Of a stretch of DNA of 9,520 nucleotides, positions 7,390 through 9,520 are shown piece after piece (position 1 is the first letter of the stretch; every line of letters begins with the position of its first letter). Source of the stretch: Sphaerochaetaceae bacterium. GTDB taxonomy: Bacteria; Spirochaetota; Spirochaetia; Sphaerochaetales; Sphaerochaetaceae. The notes beneath the pieces were generated by a model, which saw nothing but the letters and a program-made list of their open reading frames with translations, was not told where the DNA came from and ran no database searches. Where the stretch lies: NCBI GenBank assembly GCA_024405065.1, contig JAKSPF010000038.1, forward strand, positions 1 through 9,520, read 5' to 3'. The position numbers were made by a program, and so were the translations under genes.

Positions 7390-7409
7390 AACACCGCAAC
7401 GGATAAATA

Positions 7410-7438
7410 AGTATGTATGGTTCACGAAGAAAAGACAA
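7410..7438 (-). promoter_or_regulatory. Candidate promoter of tRNA-Arg
   Basis: On the minus strand, TTGTCT (plus coordinates 7433-7438) and CATACT (7410-7415) are separated by 17 nt, with the -10 ending 20 nt before the mature tRNA 5' end. This gives a short 5' leader for RNase P to remove. It overlaps the candidate promoter of the divergent YitT gene. Confidence 0.45.
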
Positions 7439-7449
7439 GTTGTTACAAT
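7421..7449 (+). promoter_or_regulatory. Candidate promoter of the YitT-family gene, implying a leaderless transcript
   Basis: TTCACG (7421-7426) and TACAAT (7444-7449) are separated by 17 nt (4/6 and 5/6 matches). Transcription would start about 7 nt beyond the -10, at or next to the ATG at 7456. No Shine-Dalgarno sequence precedes that ATG, which fits a leaderless mRNA. Confidence 0.4.
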
Positions 7450-7455
7450 AACAAT

Positions 7456-8385
7456 ATGGCAAATGACAGTGTAAAAAACGAGAAGATTGATGAGGCCTAC
7501 CGCATATACGCAGATAGACATTTTGACAAGGGAATGAAGGAAAACGTGAAGATTCTTTCTGCTGTTCTGATAGGTTCTCTGTTGATAACTTTCAACCTTG
7601 CGGTGATGTTGCCTGCAGGGGGAATGATTGCTGCGGGATTTTCAGGCATTGCAATGTTCGTGCAGAAAATTGCGGACAGTTTTTTTGGAGTGAAGATTCC
7701 GTTTGCACCGATTTCTCTTCTGTTGAATGTAATTCCCGCGTACCTGTGTTTCAGGTATGTGGGTCGGAAATTTACAACTTTCAGCTGTGTTTCAATTGTA
7801 CTGGTTTCGGTCTTTGCCGATTTTTTTCCCAAGTTTTCAGTCACGGATGATGTTTTGCTCATTGCCGTGTTCGGCGGAATATTGAACGGAATAGGGGTTG
7901 CACTTATTCTGAACAGAGGGGCCAGCAGCGGCGGTACCGATTTTCTTGCAATGTATTTCTCCGTAAAAAAAGGAGTTACCGTTTTCAATATTGTATTTTT
8001 GTGTAATACGGTGATGATTTTGCTGTACGGTTTGATGTTCGGAATGGAGAATGCACTTTATACTATTATTTATCAGTTTGTAAGTACACAGACGGTAAAT
8101 TCACTTTACAAGCGTTATATGAAGAAAACCCTTTTCATAGTAACAAAACATCCGCATGACATTGCGGATGCAATTATGGCTGTCACCCATCATAGTTGTA
8201 CGGTTCTAAACTCGGCACAGGGGGGTTATACCGGTGAGACCCAGCACATTGTGTACACGGTAATCGGTGCAAAGGAAGTCGGGCAGGTGATGAAACTTGT
8301 GAGGAAAGAGGACAGTGCTGCTTTTGTGGATGTGATGAATTCCGATTCTGTGTATGGTCAGTTTTATCTCAGACCGATTTCATGA
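7456..8385 (+). CDS. YitT-family membrane protein with C-terminal DUF2179 domain
   Basis: With the start at ATG 7456 the protein has 309 residues. A charged N-terminus of about 30 residues is followed by five or six hydrophobic segments (roughly 31-52, 57-72, 83-100, 107-125, 132-152, 175-196). The family motif RGASSGGTDFLAM is at 154-166. The soluble C-terminal part, about 224-307, has the DUF2179 pattern (LFIVTKHPHDIADAI, GGYTGE at 256-261, AAFVDVMNSDSVYG). YitT proteins are inner-membrane proteins of uncertain biochemical role; some may transport small solutes. No function is assigned here. The frame is open further upstream and ATG 7417 would add 13 residues. I prefer 7456 because the promoter candidate at 7421-7449 would lie inside the longer gene, but neither start has a clear ribosome binding site. 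It is transcribed away from the tRNA gene and no partner gene is visible. Confidence 0.92.
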   Translation: MANDSVKNEKIDEAYRIYADRHFDKGMKENVKILSAVLIGSLLITFNLAVMLPAGGMIAAGFSGIAMFVQKIADSFFGVKIPFAPISLLLNVIPAYLCFRYVGRKFTTFSCVSIVLVSVFADFFPKFSVTDDVLLIAVFGGILNGIGVALILNRGASSGGTDFLAMYFSVKKGVTVFNIVFLCNTVMILLYGLMFGMENALYTIIYQFVSTQTVNSLYKRYMKKTLFIVTKHPHDIADAIMAVTHHSCTVLNSAQGGYTGETQHIVYTVIGAKEVGQVMKLVRKEDSAAFVDVMNSDSVYGQFYLRPIS

Positions 8386-8420
8386 ATGGGCTTTTGCAAT
8401 CGGCTTTCTGCATTGTATAT

Positions 8421-8576
8421 GTTCTCCTTTTTTATGTTGCAAAGACAGGTTCGGAATCTGCGAAGGGAGTTTTGCAGGTTGCTGATTACAAATAAAGGAG
8501 AACCGTACCGAGTGGCACGGCTCTCCGCAGAGTGATGCAGACGGGGAAACAGGGGTATGTCTGCAAAGCCCTCTGT
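8421..8576. other. Structured intergenic region with competing inverted repeats (possible RNA element)
   Basis: The gene-free stretch 8386-8682 is rich in complementary segments. GTTCTCCTTT (8421-8430) is a perfect complement of AAAGGAGAAC (8494-8503). Nested inside are TGCAAA/TTTGCA (8438-8443, 8471-8476) and a hairpin CAGGTT-CGG-AATCTG (8445-8459). The 3' strand of the outer helix overlaps the 5' strand of another hairpin (8497-8526), so the two cannot form together. A third element follows: GCAGAG/CTCTGT (8527-8532, 8571-8576) enclosing TGCAGAC/GTCTGCA (8536-8542, 8559-8565). Read on the plus strand it could be a leader of the serine acetyltransferase gene; on the minus strand it could be a small RNA. 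No known RNA family is recognised. From 8577 to the cysE promoter I see only AT-rich sequence and a weak CCGG-based hairpin near 8615-8632. Confidence 0.4.
8491..8526 (-). terminator. Terminator-like hairpin, minus-strand orientation
   Basis: GGAGA-CCGT-CC (8497-8509) pairs with GG-ACGG-TCTCC (8514-8526) through three short mismatches around a GAGT loop. On the minus strand the stem is followed by TTTATTTG; on the plus strand it is followed by GCAGAG with no T-run. It would end a minus-strand transcript, but no minus-strand gene lies upstream of it in the window. Confidence 0.4.
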
Positions 8577-8646
8577 AATATAAGATGCAAAAAAATGTGA
8601 TTTTCTTCAGAGTTCCGGAGGGACCTGACCGGTTCGTCCGTAAATA

Positions 8647-8675
8647 TAGCCATTTTGGCTTCAATTCGGTATATT
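8647..8675 (+). promoter_or_regulatory. Candidate promoter of the serine acetyltransferase gene, implying a leaderless transcript
   Basis: TAGCCA (8647-8652) and TATATT (8670-8675) are spaced by 17 nt. Seven bases separate the -10 from ATG 8683, so the transcript would begin at the start codon. No Shine-Dalgarno sequence is present. The -35 is only a 4/6 match. Confidence 0.3.
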
Positions 8676-8682
8676 TCCGTTT

Positions 8683-9520
8683 ATGGAAGATAGGATTTCA
8701 AGAGCAATCAAGCTGACGGTTGACAACATTTCTCAGGTTTCAGGGCATGATTTTATCGGTATGAAGAGTAATGTGCGTAAGGTGTGTGAATATCTGCAAA
8801 TTGCAATGTTCCCATCATATATCGGACAGGATTTTGAGATTTGCAGAACCTGTTCACATCCGGACAGTTGCAGACAGGGTACTGATTCCGAACGCAGAAC
8901 CGTTGCACTGAGCGGTGCAGCGGATGTTCTTGTAAAAGTGCTGTGTCAGTTAATGACTTTCAGAGAAGCATCTGATGCAGTTGAGCAACTTATCGTGAAA
9001 ATTCCGGAGATAAAAAAACTTGTTGATACGGATATTCAGGCTGCATATGAGGGCGATCCTGCGGCTGAAAGTATTGATGAGGTTATTCTTGCCTATCCCT
9101 CATTTCCTGCAATATGCATATACAGAATTGCACATGAGCTTTACACAATGAAAATTCCGGTGATTCCCCGCATAATGACAGAATATGCTCATGAAATTAC
9201 CGGAATAGATATTCATCCCGGTGCAAAAATCGGTTCATATTTTTTTATAGATCACGGTACCGGTGTCGTAATAGGAGAAACCTCAACTATAGGAAATCAC
9301 GTGAAAATTTATCAGCATGTGACACTCGGGGCAAAAAGTTTTGACATAAATCCGGATGGCTCACTTGTAAAAGGTATAAAGAGACATCCGGACATAGGTG
9401 ATAATGTTGTAATTTATGCCGGAGCAACAATTCTCGGCGGAAGTACCAAGATAGGTAATAGCTGTGTAGTTGGCGGAAATGTGTGGCTTACTCATTCTCT
9501 TGAGGAAGGACAGACGTTGA
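8683..9520 (+). CDS. cysE: Serine O-acetyltransferase, N-terminal 279 residues (3' end outside window)
   Basis: The open frame starts at ATG 8683 and runs off the window after 279 complete codons. The frame is closed by a TAG at 8647 and no other start codon lies between, so the start is well defined although no ribosome binding site is seen. The enzyme acetylates serine with acetyl-CoA to O-acetylserine, the first committed step of cysteine synthesis. Residues about 85-170 form the helical N-terminal region and the left-handed beta-helix of hexapeptide repeats begins near 175. The catalytic dyad is D176 (GIDIHPGA) with H191 (IDHGTGVVIGET), and R234/H235 (KRHPDIGDNV) match the cofactor/substrate-binding pair of E. 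coli CysE. The length suggests the roughly 300-residue EpsC-like subgroup, with little missing. An unusual Cys/His cluster, C54-x2-C57-x-H59-x3-C63, lies in the N-terminal extension. Feedback inhibition by cysteine is typical of the family but cannot be judged here. Confidence 0.95.
   Translation, partial: MEDRISRAIKLTVDNISQVSGHDFIGMKSNVRKVCEYLQIAMFPSYIGQDFEICRTCSHPDSCRQGTDSERRTVALSGAADVLVKVLCQLMTFREASDAVEQLIVKIPEIKKLVDTDIQAAYEGDPAAESIDEVILAYPSFPAICIYRIAHELYTMKIPVIPRIMTEYAHEITGIDIHPGAKIGSYFFIDHGTGVVIGETSTIGNHVKIYQHVTLGAKSFDINPDGSLVKGIKRHPDIGDNVVIYAGATILGGSTKIGNSCVVGGNVWLTHSLEEGQTL

Noticed and set aside
7252..7521. Minus-strand 89-residue frame containing IVAQLDRASDSGSEGQRFESS
   Set aside because: This peptide is what a tRNA gene gives when translated; the frame simply reads through tRNA-Arg. 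It is a common false annotation.
7497..7988. 163-codon minus-strand open frame opposite the YitT gene
   Set aside because: Antisense shadow of a recognisable membrane-protein gene; no family motif and no independent support.
8369..8413. Minus-strand 14-residue peptide MQKADCKSPFMKSV preceded by AAGGAG
   Set aside because: The Shine-Dalgarno-like sequence is part of the inverted repeat at 8421-8430 and the spacing is long. No downstream minus-strand gene exists for a leader peptide to control.
8494..8534. T-box riboswitch, because of GAGTGGCACGG near AGGGTGGNACCGCG
   Set aside because: Only the GTGGCAC core matches. No stem I features are found, and the hairpin has no T-run on the plus strand.
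8583..8645. SRP (4.5S) RNA on the minus strand, because of GGTCAGGTCC
   Set aside because: The match stops after GGTCAGGTCC; the required GGAA tetraloop with the following GGA-AGCAG segment is absent.
8380..8664. 94-codon minus-strand open frame across the yitT-cysE gap
   Set aside because: Low-complexity, Ser/Pro/Cys-rich translation of a region full of inverted repeats; no ribosome binding site at its start.

Overview
The window looks like chromosomal DNA of an anaerobic, fermentative bacterium of moderate GC content. Amino-acid and pyruvate metabolism (hexameric glutamate dehydrogenase, pyruvate:ferredoxin oxidoreductase) sits beside an amino-acid importer, a YitT-family membrane protein and serine O-acetyltransferase. 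A tRNA-Arg gene lacks an encoded CCA end, which is unlike Bacillus-type genomes. A Treponema-like spirochaete would fit, and some Clostridia would fit less well. This assignment is inference and cannot be settled from the window. There is no insertion sequence, phage gene, CRISPR array or other mobile element.

Layout, left to right. (1) 2-673 is the 3' half of gdhA, closed by a perfect 13-bp-stem terminator. (2) 854-4390 is a complete nifJ (PFOR, 1178 aa) with its own promoter candidate, a two-hairpin leader and a strong terminator. (3) 4567-7226 is a tight two-gene operon for a polar amino-acid ABC importer. The ATPase carries an extra C-terminal domain resembling a degenerate RsbW-type (GHKL) fold. 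The second protein fuses a signal peptide, two half substrate-binding lobes in swapped order, and a permease domain. (4) 7316-7389, minus strand, is tRNA-Arg(CCG). (5) 7456-8385 is a YitT-family membrane protein, divergent from the tRNA. (6) 8386-8682 is a gene-free but highly structured interval whose inverted repeats can form mutually exclusive helices. (7) 8683-9520 is the 5' part of a serine O-acetyltransferase gene (cysE/epsC type) that runs off the window.

How the genes fit together: glutamate dehydrogenase links glutamate/2-oxoglutarate to ammonia. PFOR turns pyruvate into acetyl-CoA with reduced ferredoxin. Serine O-acetyltransferase uses acetyl-CoA to start cysteine synthesis. The importer would bring in amino acids. 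gdhA and nifJ are separately terminated and prefer AAG lysine codons, as expected of highly expressed genes, while the importer genes use more AAA and AT-rich codons.

No wholly new multi-gene system is obvious. The most unusual items are the two-protein importer with its odd domain make-up, the switch-like intergenic structure upstream of cysE, and two genes (yitT, cysE) that lack a ribosome binding site and have a -10-like box 6-7 nt before the ATG, suggesting leaderless transcripts.
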